Shown: piece by piece, positions 11,759 to 23,210 of the stretch
How the letters are laid out: each line of letters opens with the position of its first letter
Position numbering within the stretch: the first letter of the stretch is position 1
NCBI RefSeq assembly: GCF_052857255.1
Contig: NC_135497.1
Coordinates: 118,806,744 to 118,870,743, forward strand
DNA from: Amblyomma americanum
Lineage: Eukaryota; Arthropoda; Arachnida; Ixodida; Ixodidae
Length of the DNA stretch: 64,000 nt
Reading direction: 5' to 3'
Notes under the pieces: model-generated
Databases searched by the model: none
What the model was told of the DNA's origin: nothing
The model's input: only the letters and a program-made list of their open reading frames with translations
Translations under genes and position numbers: made by a program

Positions 11759-12286
11759 GCGCCACATTGGGAACCTGCGCTGCCAAGGTGGCACTGCAGT
11801 TCCATTCGGTGACTCAAAACTGCTTTTGTCAGCCGGTTGGGCCGCTGCAAACGCGAGAACACATTCTGCGCGATTAGATAGCATTCATTGCCTAGCTTCT
11901 CTCGGCGTAGCCCAGATAGTTGGCGCACGGCACGTGCGCCTTCGACAGAGCGCGGAGGCTCACGCCAATAAGCGCCTGAAGGTGGCGCGGAAAAGTACTA
12001 ATAGTACTACCCAAAACTGCTTTCTCTTCTCGGTAGGCAGTGTGTTATGGCGCTGCAATCAGCACCGCTAGGATAGGAAAACTTTTATTGAATCATAAGT
12101 ATTTAGGCGATCAGAAGTCTTCTTGCTTGCTTCGCGTGTCGCTGTCTTCACGCTGCGCTGCAGGGAAGGCTTCTTCAGCAAAGGGTGGTCCCTCAGTCCA
12201 GGGCTCCACTGAGTTTGGCTGCATCCCGTGCGTGCAAAAGAGAATCAGCACCGCTAACTTCAGCGCAAGTTCCCCATAGGGTGCCT
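11698..12286. other. Insert of about 590 bp in the left arm of the Tc1-like palindrome
   Basis: The right arm runs uninterrupted from GCTATCTCG to the GCCGCACGCTCG block, while the left arm has about 590 bp in between. Possible short duplication TGCTGC (about 11694-11699) and TGCCGC (about 12287-12292), one mismatch. No coding capacity recognised. It must be younger than the palindrome. Confidence 0.45.
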
Positions 12287-12789
12287 TGTGCCGCACGCTC
12301 GCTGCGAGAGTGTCCGGAGTGGCGACAAACTTCAACCTCGCTCTCGCGCGGGTGCTTATCACGCTTGAAAAATTTCTAGTGCGGCGTTCGGATACTCTGC
12401 AGCTGACGGTCGCGACAAAGGGGAGCGCGCATCGCAAAGCGCATAGTCTCTGAAGGGAAAGCGGAGCCAGCTGTTCCCCTCCTCCTCCGTTTTAGGCGCG
12501 CCTTGACGGTTACGCGTCGATGCCGTGCCTATGTCGGCATGCTGTTGGAAGACACGTGCGGCTTCAACTCGACTCCCGAATTGTTAGGTAGAGACAAATA
12601 CATCGAGGCGTAAAATGGCAAGGCACTGTGGATCCTCGCTTCGAACACCCCTTTAAATAAGTATTAAAAATGTTTGCCACTCAGAGGCTCATTATTGCCG
12701 TGAGAAAGCAACTATCTGAACGTAACAATCAAATAATACTTAGTGAAGTTGCCATTAACCGCACTTACACCAGCAGCTCGGCGCGTCAT

Positions 12790-13166
12790 CGAATCACACA
12801 GTCATGACACAAAGTCGGGGCGAGCACGAAGTCTGCCATTCTTGTTTTACGGCAGTCCACAGTTGATGAGCTGTAGCGGTGCGGAGATCCAGTGCCGCAT
12901 GTTGCTTCTTCATAGCCCTCGCATGTTTTCGATGGGGTTCAGGTCTACACCTACTGGTGGCCACTCCAGCGTGCGGATGCCCAGCTCTTCCAGCAGTGTG
13001 TCCATGAGGCGAGCTGTGTGAACAGGGTACGGTCCTGCTGGAAAAGGAAGCAGCAGCAGGAAGGAAGGAAGCCTTCAATGCGCACAAGGGGGTCCAGGCC
13101 ATCCTTGCCTCTGATACCATGCACATTTACAGCGCACCTGGCCAGACCACAGGCTGGAGTGGCCAC
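12790..13166 (-). pseudogene. Tc1-like transposase C-terminal part, left arm
   Basis: Minus-strand frames give VNVHGIRGKDGLDPLVRIEG (13130-13070), FQQDRT (with the second catalytic Asp of the DDE triad), ARLMD-like text, EWPPVG, a degraded SPDLNPIENVW box (here split by shifts into RPEPHRKH) and RTATAHQLWTAVKQEWQ near the end. This order is that of Tc1/mariner DD34E transposases, which cut and paste DNA at TA. At least two frameshifts; the N-terminal helix-turn-helix half is absent. Inactive. Confidence 0.75.
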
Positions 13167-13380
13167 CAGTAGGTGTAGACCTGAACCGCATCGAAAACGT
13201 GTGGGGGCTGATGAAGAAGCAACTTGCGGCCCTGGATCTCCGCACCGCTACAGGTCATCAACTGTAGACTGCCGTAAAAAAAGAATGGCAGACTTCGTGC
13301 TCGCCCCGACTTTGTGTCATCACTGGATTCGATGCCGCGTCGAGCTGCTGGTGTAAGTGCGGTTAATGGCAACTTCACTA
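13130..13380 (+). pseudogene. Tc1-like transposase C-terminal part, right arm
   Basis: Plus-strand reading gives WPPVGVDLNRIENVWGLMKK (about 13158-13217), the conserved box with the catalytic Glu of Tc1-like enzymes, then ALDLRTATGHQL and KKEWQTSCSPRLC. It is the inverted twin of 12790-13040; differences between the two arms are modest, so the inversion is not ancient compared with other repeats here. The part upstream of the box is missing. Confidence 0.75.
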
Positions 13381-13937
13381 AGTATTAGTTGGTTGTTACG
13401 TTCAGATAGTTGCTTTCTCACGGCTATAATGAGCCTGTGAGTGCCAAACATTCTTAATACTTATTTGAAGGGGGTGCTGGAAACGAGGATCCACAGTGCC
13501 TTGCCATTTTACGCCTCGATGTATGCGTCTCTACCTAATGATTCGGGCGTCGAGCAGAAGCCGTGCGTGTCTTCCAACAGCATGCCGACTCAGGCACGGC
13601 ATCGACGCTTAACCGTCAAGGCGCGCCTAAAACGGAGGAAGAGGGGAGCATCCCCCCACTTTCCCTTCAGAGACTAGGCGGTTTGCGATGCACGCACCCC
13701 TTCGTCGCGACCGTCAGCTGCAGAGTAGCTGAACGCCGTACTAGAAATTTATCAAGCGTGATAAGCACCCGCGCGAGAGCGATCGAGGGTGAAGTTTGTC
13801 GTCAGTCGGTGCACTCTCGCCGCGAGCGTGCGGCGCGAGATAGCAGCGCCCGGAGCCGTGGTCTCTCCACTTTTGCTCACGACTGTGCTGTACAGGATAC
13901 ACATGTCGACTAACTGCAAACCGCATCGGCCGGCTCG

Positions 13938-14545
13938 CACACCGTAGGTACGCTGAGTGCTCCCGCGAACGACGGCTACAAAGTCCTCCGCGGGCAGGTT
14001 CCGGATCAGTGACGGTAGAACCGCCCCGTGTACGACTCATGCGTGGTGAAGCCAACGAAGTCTGGCCTCTTCTTGCGCAGGCAAGTAGTGCGGCGCGTTC
14101 GACTCGGTCCAGGGGGATGTTCCGAGCCGCCTATACTAGACCGCCGTTCCCTGGGAACTCCAGCGTGGGCGTCAGTCCGATAGTTCCCACGGCAACCATT
14201 GTGCCGGGGGAACAAACCAAGGACTTGGCAACCGGTTGCATCCGTGCAGCCAGCGGCGCGGTACGAGAGACATCCAAATGAGTTCTGTGCAAGCACCCTG
14301 GGTCTCCCACTTGTCGCAGCGCTCGAACACGGTAGGATCGTTGAAGCTCGTCACGCATACGTCGTATGAGTAGGGATGTGTGTTCCGCCGTCACGTTCCA
14401 CTGTGGTCCGACTTGCTCAACACGTCGTCGTGGTCGTAGAATGCGTCCACTACGCCCAGTTCCCAGGAAGTTGTGTAGTGCAGCGCCCTTTCGACAGCAA
14501 GCTGCATGGAAAATGATGATGGAGCCCTGTCACTCGGTGACTGCG
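13938..14545 (-). pseudogene. TatD/TATDN2-like deoxyribonuclease, copy A (decayed)
   Basis: On the minus strand the order of TatD-family blocks is visible across several frames: WELGVVDAFYDHDDVLSKSD (about 14470-14410, the N-terminal motif whose metal-binding HxH is replaced by FYD), VTSFNDPTVFERCDKWET (14350-14296), a stretch before SPGTMVAVGTIGL (14225-14187), AARNIPLDRV (about 14130-14101, just before the usual ETDAP motif, which is missing), and LPAEDFVAVVRGSTQRTYGV (about 13990-13945, the family's C-terminal end). About 170 bp present in copy B is absent here. TatD proteins are metal-dependent DNases with a TIM-barrel fold; TATDN2 is the closest animal type that I can recall. Missing metal ligands and broken frames mean no activity. 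Confidence 0.7.
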
Positions 14546-14871
14546 ACGTATTGCACACGCTGGACGTCACTGTTCCTCTGGCAGCTCTGCCCTCGGAAAA
14601 TGGCGGAGGAACGAGTGCGAGCCGCTTTCTTGTTGTTGCCTTGGTGACATGGCACATACCCACGACGGGTGATTGGCCAGGGTTCAGTGGGGAGACCCAT
14701 AGAATAGTGTAAACTGGTGTCAAGCTAATGATTGCGCCTTGGGTTAAATTTCAGAGTAATTTAAAAGAAAATGAAGAAACAAAATTATCGGGAGAGAATA
14801 GCTGAGAATTATATAATTAAATATATAAAAATACCCAAACGCTCTTTTGAATGCGGAAATTTTGGAAACAA

Positions 14872-16947
<2,076 letters not shown>

Positions 16948-17136
16948 AGCAAGGCGGACTCTGCTCTAAGCTAGGCTTTCTTCGAGCGAACGTCATCGCG
17001 TGGCAGATTATTCGTTGTCGTCGTTCCATTGTAAATAATATATGTAAGATTACAGTTTGTTTTTTAGAAACTGTCGTTTGTCGTGCAACAAATATTTGCT
17101 AAAGACCCATGACGAGAAAAAAGTCATTTTCTGCTG

Positions 17137-17785
17137 TTAGAGCCATAAGGTCTCTTCGATTTGGCTGCACTCGTTGCACTAGTTTCGTCCAGTTTCGCGG
17201 CAGTGCCGCCAGAATGCACATGTTCAGGCAGTTCAAGCGCAGCTTGGCACTCACTGCTTCCAAAACGAATGGTCGAGTGCAGGCCTGATCGGCTGCTAGC
17301 CTTGGCATCGCCACCAAATTACAGCCAACTGCGTGCCGCCGGCATCAAAGGGCGTCAGAATCCCGAACCACGCAAAGAATTTTCAAGCAGAAAATCGCAG
17401 TCAAGTGTTGCAATGAACCAGCTCGAGGAAATCATCGTTTCACAGAAAAAAAAAAATATGTACTGGAAAGCGCATTCCGACGCATACTTGACCGCTTATG
17501 TTTACAGTTATGACGCCACGAACAGTTACCTCTTCATCTGAAAAAAGGACTGCTATCATCTTATTAAGAGACTACTGTCATATCTCCTTCGCTTCTCCGA
17601 CCTACACATGGGCGCCCCCATAGTGTGCACTACAGCTGCACTTCGACTTCGGAGAGTGCAAACCAGCCAAGAACTCGTGCTGCACTAGGCTATAGGACTT
17701 TTGCAAAACGAAGACGGAAGTGCTGCGGCGGCATCATCATCATCATAATCATCTCCTCCTCCTCCTCGATCATTCCAATCATGTA
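17137..17785. other. About 0.65 kb present in copy A only
   Basis: Copy B runs from TTTTCTGCTGTT (about 32778-32790) straight into CTCCGTGTTTGAAAAAAA (about 32819), while copy A has about 650 bp between the equivalents (TTTTCTGCTGTT at 17127-17138 and CACTCCGTTTTAGAAAAAA at 17801). It includes a CATCAT/CCTCCT simple tract (17732-17768). No protein recognised, no terminal repeats seen. Confidence 0.45.
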
Positions 17786-17954
17786 GGATCACGTGCGCAG
17801 CACTCCGTTTTAGAAAAAAATTAAAATGCTTGTGCCTCATAAATCTGTTTTCACATTTGAAACGTAACACACTAATTATTAATATTATTTTTGTGCTCTG
17901 CGGTCCCTTGGTTCGCTGCCGTTCTGCATTTTAGCAAATTTAACATGCAAGTGT

Positions 17955-18430
17955 TAAACTGTTATGGAAATTTTCAGTCTCACTCTTTCGTTTGCCGTGA
18001 GAAGAGCCGTATTGTTATGGCTGAAATCACGTTTCACACCCACCAATAGCCAAGCCAAATACCATGGAGCCAAATACGAAACCTCATCTTCTGGACCGTG
18101 TGGTGGCGCGAGCTATTACATTTCCCCACCATGTGCCCCACCCTTTAGTTTTGCCTTTAAGAAGATTGATATTTATAAATATTTTAACGCGGATAGTTTT
18201 TCAGCAATGCTGAAAATTCTTCCAGTGATAGAAAGTGCGCAAAAGGTCTATGCGAAGTTGGTCCAAAATTTAAACTTGGTTCTGATGAAGGGAATTGGCG
18301 CAGTGACTAGTTTCATGGTGGGGACCTCAACCGCGCCGTGAGGGAAGGGATCGAGGAAGGTTGGAGTAAAAGAGGAAAGGAATAGGCGCCATAGTGGTGG
18401 ACTCCGGGATAATTTCGGCTACCTGAGTAT
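17955..18430 (-). repeat. R2 segment of copy B, left part
   Basis: Matches 8515-8990 (shared blocks GAAGAGCC, GTTATGGCT, TAGCCAAGCCAAATAC, CGCCGTGAGGGAAG-type, ATAATTTCGGC). It stops at ACCTGAGTAT (18421-18430) in the middle of a SINE-derived block and resumes at ACCTGGGTAT (25248-25257), the target duplication of PLE-2. Confidence 0.7.
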
Positions 18431-19668
18431 CAGAAGAGCAAGGTTCCGGGCTAGTTGGTAATGCATTGTACTTAGAAACAGCGCGAAGGAATGCGGACAC
18501 CACGATGACACGGCACACACGAGCGCTGACTCACAACTGAATTTTTATTTTGAAGTAAATATGCTTAAATAGAAGACATGAGAGGGTGGTTAACACGGCT
18601 GCTGCAGCGATAACCGGCAATCAGTGTGGTCGCGTCACAAAATTTCAAAAACAGGAACGAACGAATTAAGCGACAAAAAGAGGGTGTAAAGAGCCGCAAA
18701 AAGGTGGTCAGGTGACAGTAACAAAAACAAAACCAATGAAAAATTCCCCAAAAGAGGAGAGAATGCGTTAAAACCATGAGCGACACAGACGGGAAAATAC
18801 AAGTGAATACATAAAAATGAAAGACGTAAAAGCTTTAAAAACGTGCCAAAAAAGGGGGATTAAAAGCGTTAAAATCTTATAAGACGCTGCGGAGGATAAA
18901 ACAAGATAAAGGCACTACCAACAAGGGATATCATTGAATCATTTAGGTGTAAGTGGCACAAAAGAAACATTAAGTGTTCATCAAGCCACCCAGGAAATTC
19001 GGCTTTTTCCGACAAGGAGAGGGATGCAGTGCTCACGCATTGTTCACCAGCATGATGAATTTGGAGGGCTTCGACGATTTCCCTCGTCAGCCTATCTCGT
19101 CCTCGGCCGATAGGGGTGCAGCGATTAAAGTCAGGGGTGCAGATCGTTTCAGAGTTATTTTATGTGATTTTGCACTTCTTACAGAGCTTAGCCAGGTGCC
19201 CAGAAATGGCTGTACTTTTCGCGTTGTTTTGATGTCCCTGGAGACAGATATTGATGCACCTTCCCGTTTGAGCGATATACCTCTTCCCGCATGACACTGG
19301 GACGGAGTAAATTATTTCTGAATCACAGGGGACATAATGATCAGAGTGTGCCACCCTACACCCTCGGGTTTCCGGCGGGTTATTCACTTTGGAACAGAGG
19401 GCGGAAAGCTTGTTGGGAGCCGTGAAGACGACATCCACGCCGGCGCGCTGTGCGACTTTTTTTAGACGATGGCTGATTGTGTGGAGGTAGGGCATTACCA
19501 CAACATTTCTGCGGTTATCGTTTGAAGCAGCAGGTCCGACGTGCGGCCGGGACGTCTTGATCATGGAGCCGGCTACGGATACACTTAAGTAGATGCAGAA
19601 GGTAGCCTGCTGTTAAAAGGCGATTTGTCTGGTTGTTCAAGATGTCCAGGAAGAGATTCTCACATGAT
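18431..19668 (-). pseudogene. PLE-2 minus arm: GIY-YIG endonuclease half
   Basis: Minus-strand reading 19564-19160: KTSRPHVGPAASNDNRRNVV, PYLHTISHRLKKVAQRAGVD, VVFTAPNKLSALCSKVNNPP, then SEIIYSVPVSCGKRYIAQTG and RCINICLQGH, i.e. a GIY-YIG domain in which the second motif is YIA instead of YIG and the conserved Arg and His positions are altered (ICLQGHQNN). The frame is lost after 19160; the remaining tail follows in other frames (EALQIHHAGE-like, LSLSEKE-like). Rest of the arm, 18431-18960, is 3' UTR. Inactive by frameshift. Confidence 0.8.
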
Positions 19669-19844
19669 GATTGCCTCTCCCTTTGATGCATGAAACACCC
19701 AACGATCAGTCAATCAGATTTATTGACCTGAACCTCCGATTTTCCGATAACCACACCTGCTGGTCTTACCAGAAGCCACTCCTGCCCTTCGCGTCAGCCC
19801 ACACAAAACTTGTCAAGCGGGGCATAGTAAAACTGGGTTGCCAA

Positions 19845-19936
19845 AACGCGCTGCAAAAATCATGTGAGCATCTCTTCCTGGACAGCTTCAAACGCACTGC
19901 AAAAATCATGTGAGCATCTCTTCCTCGACAGCTTCA
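19845..19936 (+). repeat. 46-bp tandem duplication in PLE-2 plus arm
   Basis: 19845-19890 and 19891-19936 are consecutive copies of a unit starting AACGC(G/A)CTGCAAAAATC and ending (G/C)GACAGCTTCA, with two differences. As 46 is not a multiple of three, it breaks the reading frame between KLVKRGIVKLG and the downstream connector. The minus arm does not reach this point. Confidence 0.9.
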
Positions 19937-21084
19937 ACAACCAGACCAATAGCCTTTTGACAGCAGGCTACCCTTTGCATCTACTTAAGTGTATCCGTAG
20001 CCGGCTCCATGATCAAGAAGCCCCGGCCGCACGTCGGACCTGCTGCTTCAAACGATAACCGCAGAAATGTTGTGGTAATGCTCTACCTCCACACAATCAG
20101 CCATCGCCTAAAGAAAGTCGCACAGCGCGCCGTCGTGGATGTCGTCTTCACGGCTCCCAACAAGCTTTCCGCCCTCTGTTCCAAAGTGAATAACCCGCCG
20201 GAAACCCGATGATGTAGAGTGACACACTCTGGCCAATATGCCCGCTGTGATTCAGAAATAATTTACTCCGCCCCAGTGTCATGCGGGAAAAGGTATATCG
20301 GTCAAACGGTAAGGTGCATCAATACCCGTCTCCAAGAACATCAAAACGACGTAAAAAGTACAGCCATTTCTGGGCACCTGGCTAAGCTCTGTAAGAAGTG
20401 CAAAACCACAGAAAACAACTCTGAAAGAATCTGCACCCCTGAATTTAATCGCTGCACCACTATCGGCCGAGGACGAGATATGTTGATGAGGGAAATCGTC
20501 GAAGCCCTCCAAATTCATCATGCTGGTGAACAATGCGTGCGCACTGCATCCCTCTCCTTGTCGGAAAAAGAGCTTAATTTTCTGGGTGGCTTGATGAACA
20601 CTTAAGGTTTCTTTTGTGCCACCTACAGCTAAAGATTCAATTATATCCCTTGTTGGTAGTGCCTTTATCTTGTTTTATCCTCCTCAGCGCCGTATAAGAT
20701 TTAAACGCTTTTAATCCCCCTTTTTTGGCACGTTTTTAAAGCTTTTACGTCTTTCATTTTTTTATGTATTCACTTGTATTTTCCCGTCCGTGTCGCTCAT
20801 GGTTTTAACGCATTCTCCCCTCTTTTGGGGAATTTTTCATTGGTTTTGTCTTTGTTACTGTCACCTGACCACCTTTTTGCGGCTCTTTACACCGTCTTTT
20901 TGTCGCTTGCTTCGTTCGTTCCTGTTTTTGAAATTTTGTGACGCGACCACACTGATTGCCGGTTATCGCTGCAGCAGCCGTGTTAACCACCCTCTCATGT
21001 CTTCTATTTAAGCATCTTTCCTTCAAAATAAAAATTCAGTTGTGAGTCAGCGCTCGTGTGTGTCGTGTCATCGTGGTGTCCGCG

Positions 21085-21100
21085 TTTCTTCGCGCTGTTT
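21085..21100 (+). repeat. Left target duplication of LINE-C
   Basis: TTTCTTCGCGCTGTTT, identical to 25221-25236. It belongs to the 3' tail of PLE-2 (compare CCGCATTCCTTCGCGCTGTT on the reverse complement of 18470-18495). Confidence 0.9.
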
Positions 21101-21173
21101 TATTTTTAAAGCGAAATTTATTGCCCCAGGGCATCAATGATGGATGAAGGTGTGATGAATGTTGTAGTAGAGA

Positions 21174-22538
21174 TTAAATGAATGGAAAAAGGTTAGCTGA
21201 CTTGATGAAGTCCAGTAGAGAACGATGGTGCGGTCCCTGCGGACAGGCAATGTATGAAGCAGGGTTGCTTGGTGAAAAACCTGCTACCATCAGGTGCCGG
21301 ATCCTTGTAGGCTTGAGAGCTGGGCAGTCCCACATTAAGTGATGAATGTCGGCCTCAATGTCCTCGTGTTTACATATCGGACACCCTGGCCGAGGAAACA
21401 ATTCTCGGTACTGAGGCCACTTCCGAGTGATGGCTGGTGGGAGGGCAACCCCGACCCGGATCCTCCTAAGCGCAACCTCCTCTGCACGGGTAAGACCGCG
21501 GAAGGGGGGGGGGGGGGAGGTTTGCCGAGGCGGTGATGAGTTTGTATTCGCAAGGCGGGTCGCTAAATCTGCCTGGCTTTGATAGATCAGCAGATCCCGT
21601 GGGACCCACTCAATACGTACTGGCTGCGGGATGCCTGCCGCGAGCCGGTGGATGTCCTGACATATCGTTGGACAGCGGCTAACACGTCGTAGCAACCGGA
21701 CAACTTGAAGGGCGTCAGTGCGGATGACAACGCTGCCCGCAGGGAGCATAATTATGTCGGCCACGGAGAAGAGTGCTTCTTGAACTGCAACGAGCTCAGC
21801 ACAAAAGGACGAAGGGGGTTCCGTAAGCTGAAACCAAGAGGTTTGATTCAGGGCAGGTCTGCACGTGCAGTAGATAGCTGTTGTTGCTTTGCAGTCTTGT
21901 ATACTTGCGTCTGCGTAGACAACAATGGATCCTTCAGACAGGCAAGCATCTTGTTCCTCAAATTTCTGGCGAAGCAACGATGCCGAATGAGCAGATTTTG
22001 GCCGGCCATTATCTGTTGGCTTGTTGTCGCTGAGCTGTACAAACTTCCATGGGGGAAGAACTGGCGTTGGCGGCTGAAGATTGGAGTGTGACGTTGCATA
22101 AGTCTTCAGTGCATATGTGGAGTGCGACAGACTGGCCTTAAGGCTGCGCGCTTCACGGCGCTGCTGCACCAGCTCATCAGTGGTATTGAGCTGCGCATTC
22201 TCTTGTAAAGCTATGACCGGTGTGATGCGTGGAAGGCACGTAATGGTCCTCATAGCCTCTCGGTTCACGGCTTCAAGGCGATCCCATTGGGCTCTTGTAA
22301 GATGTTGAAACTGGGCTTGATGAACAATACGTGGCCGCAGAACTGCCCTCACCAACTGCTGTGCAACGAACGTGCCTGCGCCACCAGTGTTGGGGGCAAT
22401 TCTTCTAATCAAACCCAAAGTCTGAATAGCTTGCCTTTTTGCCTGAGAAAGCCATGCAGTCGCTGATCCTGATTGGTGAACCACTAAGCCAATGATTTTT
22501 ACACTCAGACTTTCCTGTAGGGGGTGCCTGATAGACAA
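21174..22538 (-). pseudogene. LINE-C ORF2, C-terminal 450 codons: RT thumb, RNase H, zinc knuckle
   Basis: One uninterrupted minus-strand frame. It starts at the inversion junction with KIIGLVVHQSGSATAWLSQA (RT thumb, after the lost catalytic box), goes through AVNREAMRTITCLPRITPV, RNase H with IVVYADASI (first Asp; usually YTDGS), SSFCAELVAVQEAL (Glu), VVIRTDALQVVRLL (second Asp) and RIEWVPRDLLIYQSQADLAT (the terminal motif, with the usual H replaced), then CPICKHEDIEADIHHLMWDC (zinc knuckle, about 21385-21326) and ends LLDFIKSANLFPFI. A 15-G run in the plus strand (21506-21517 region) encodes prolines. Intact as a frame but cut off from the rest of ORF2 by the inversion. Confidence 0.85.
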
Positions 22539-22544
22539 AGACGG

Positions 22545-23172
22545 ATTGGACTTGCAGCAAGTTTACGGCGTTCCCACCGGTGAAAGTACATCGGAAGGGA
22601 AAGTGGCTTATCGATGCGGCCTATGTAAATCAGACGACCACGAGATAGCATCTCCAAGCTGTCCGACAAAACAAAAGGCAACACAACAGGCTCGTCGTCG
22701 AATGACTAAGCATTGGCCAATACAAGACAGTATAACTTCATTGCAGACATCCAATTGGTTCGCAGCTCTCTAGTGGGATGACGACGAGCGGCCGGAGCTC
22801 CCTAAGCACACCTCGCTTGATCCTTCAGCTCAGCAGCCTTCTAACGGTGCTGTGCAAAAAGAACGCCTCCGAAAACAGCCAACAAGGCAGCTCAGTGTGC
22901 CTGAACTACCGCAGGACGATATGGCCGCAGTCGACGAACAAATCGCACGTTTTTTAGCGGAGGTCACCAAGCTCCGGCAACACCGTGAACTGCTCGCTCG
23001 ACGTAGACGGGCAGCGGAACCATCCGCCACATCTGTCAATGGCGCAGCAACATCGCCTTCCTGCCGCCCACCAGTGTCATTTCCTGCCGCCTCTTCCCAG
23101 ATTATCTCTATGCCACTGGACAACTCTGCGACTTCTTTGCTCCAGTTTATGGTCAACCAGTGCCCAACCTGA
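22545..23172 (+). pseudogene. LINE-C ORF1 C-terminal part (inverted segment)
   Basis: Plus-strand text from the internal junction: GLDLQQVYGVPTGESTSEGK, then CGLCKSDDHEIASPSCPTKQ (22616-22680), a CCHC-like knuckle of the type at the end of I-group ORF1. A stop at 22771 is followed in frame by a polar region (PELPQDDMAAVDEQIARFLA, 22900-22960) and RHRELLARRRRAAE, likely coiled coil, ending at 23170. ORF1 proteins bind the element's RNA. Only the last part was copied before reverse transcription stopped. Confidence 0.65.
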
Positions 23173-23210
23173 CGTCCGTGATACTACAGCGCTTGGGCTA
23201 GTAACTAGAA

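Larger units (their letters stand above)
11606..13890. mobile_element. Double-ended Tc1-like transposon: two inverted 3' halves
   Basis: A very large palindrome: 12287-13040 pairs with 13130-13860, and 11606-11695 pairs with 13830-13890. Both outer ends read TA then CAG, followed by CGTGAGCAAAAG(G/T)GGAGAGACC, a Tc1-type terminus; TA flanks sit at 11604-11605 and 13891-13892. Each arm carries the C-terminal part of a Tc1-like DDE transposase running outward, then about 500 bp of 3' sequence. No 5' half is present, so both ends come from the same (3') end of the parent. The left arm holds a further 0.6-kb insert (11698-12286). Confidence 0.7.
19669..21100 (+). pseudogene. PLE-2 plus arm: thumb plus nearly intact GIY-YIG endonuclease
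   Basis: The plus arm starts slightly further 5': FIDLNLRFSDNHTCWSYQKP (19728-19787), FASAHTKLVKRGIVKLG, then a 46-bp tandem duplication that shifts the frame, then TSNDNRRNVV-like text, PYLHTISHRLKK-like text, VVFTAPNKLSALCSKVNNPP. A stop at 20210 follows, and from 20219 the endonuclease is open: CDSEIIYSAPVSCGKRYIGQ, TVRCINTRLQEHQND (all GIY-YIG core residues present), CGKRYIGQ, then a His/Cys-rich HLAKLCKKCKTT and a C-terminus ending FLGGLMNT at 20605. The endonuclease nicks DNA for target-primed reverse transcription. The RT palm is absent, so the locus cannot move by itself. Confidence 0.85.

Noticed and set aside
17730..17770. CAT/CCT triplet run as a coding repeat
   Set aside because: Simple sequence inside an unassigned block, with no frame around it.
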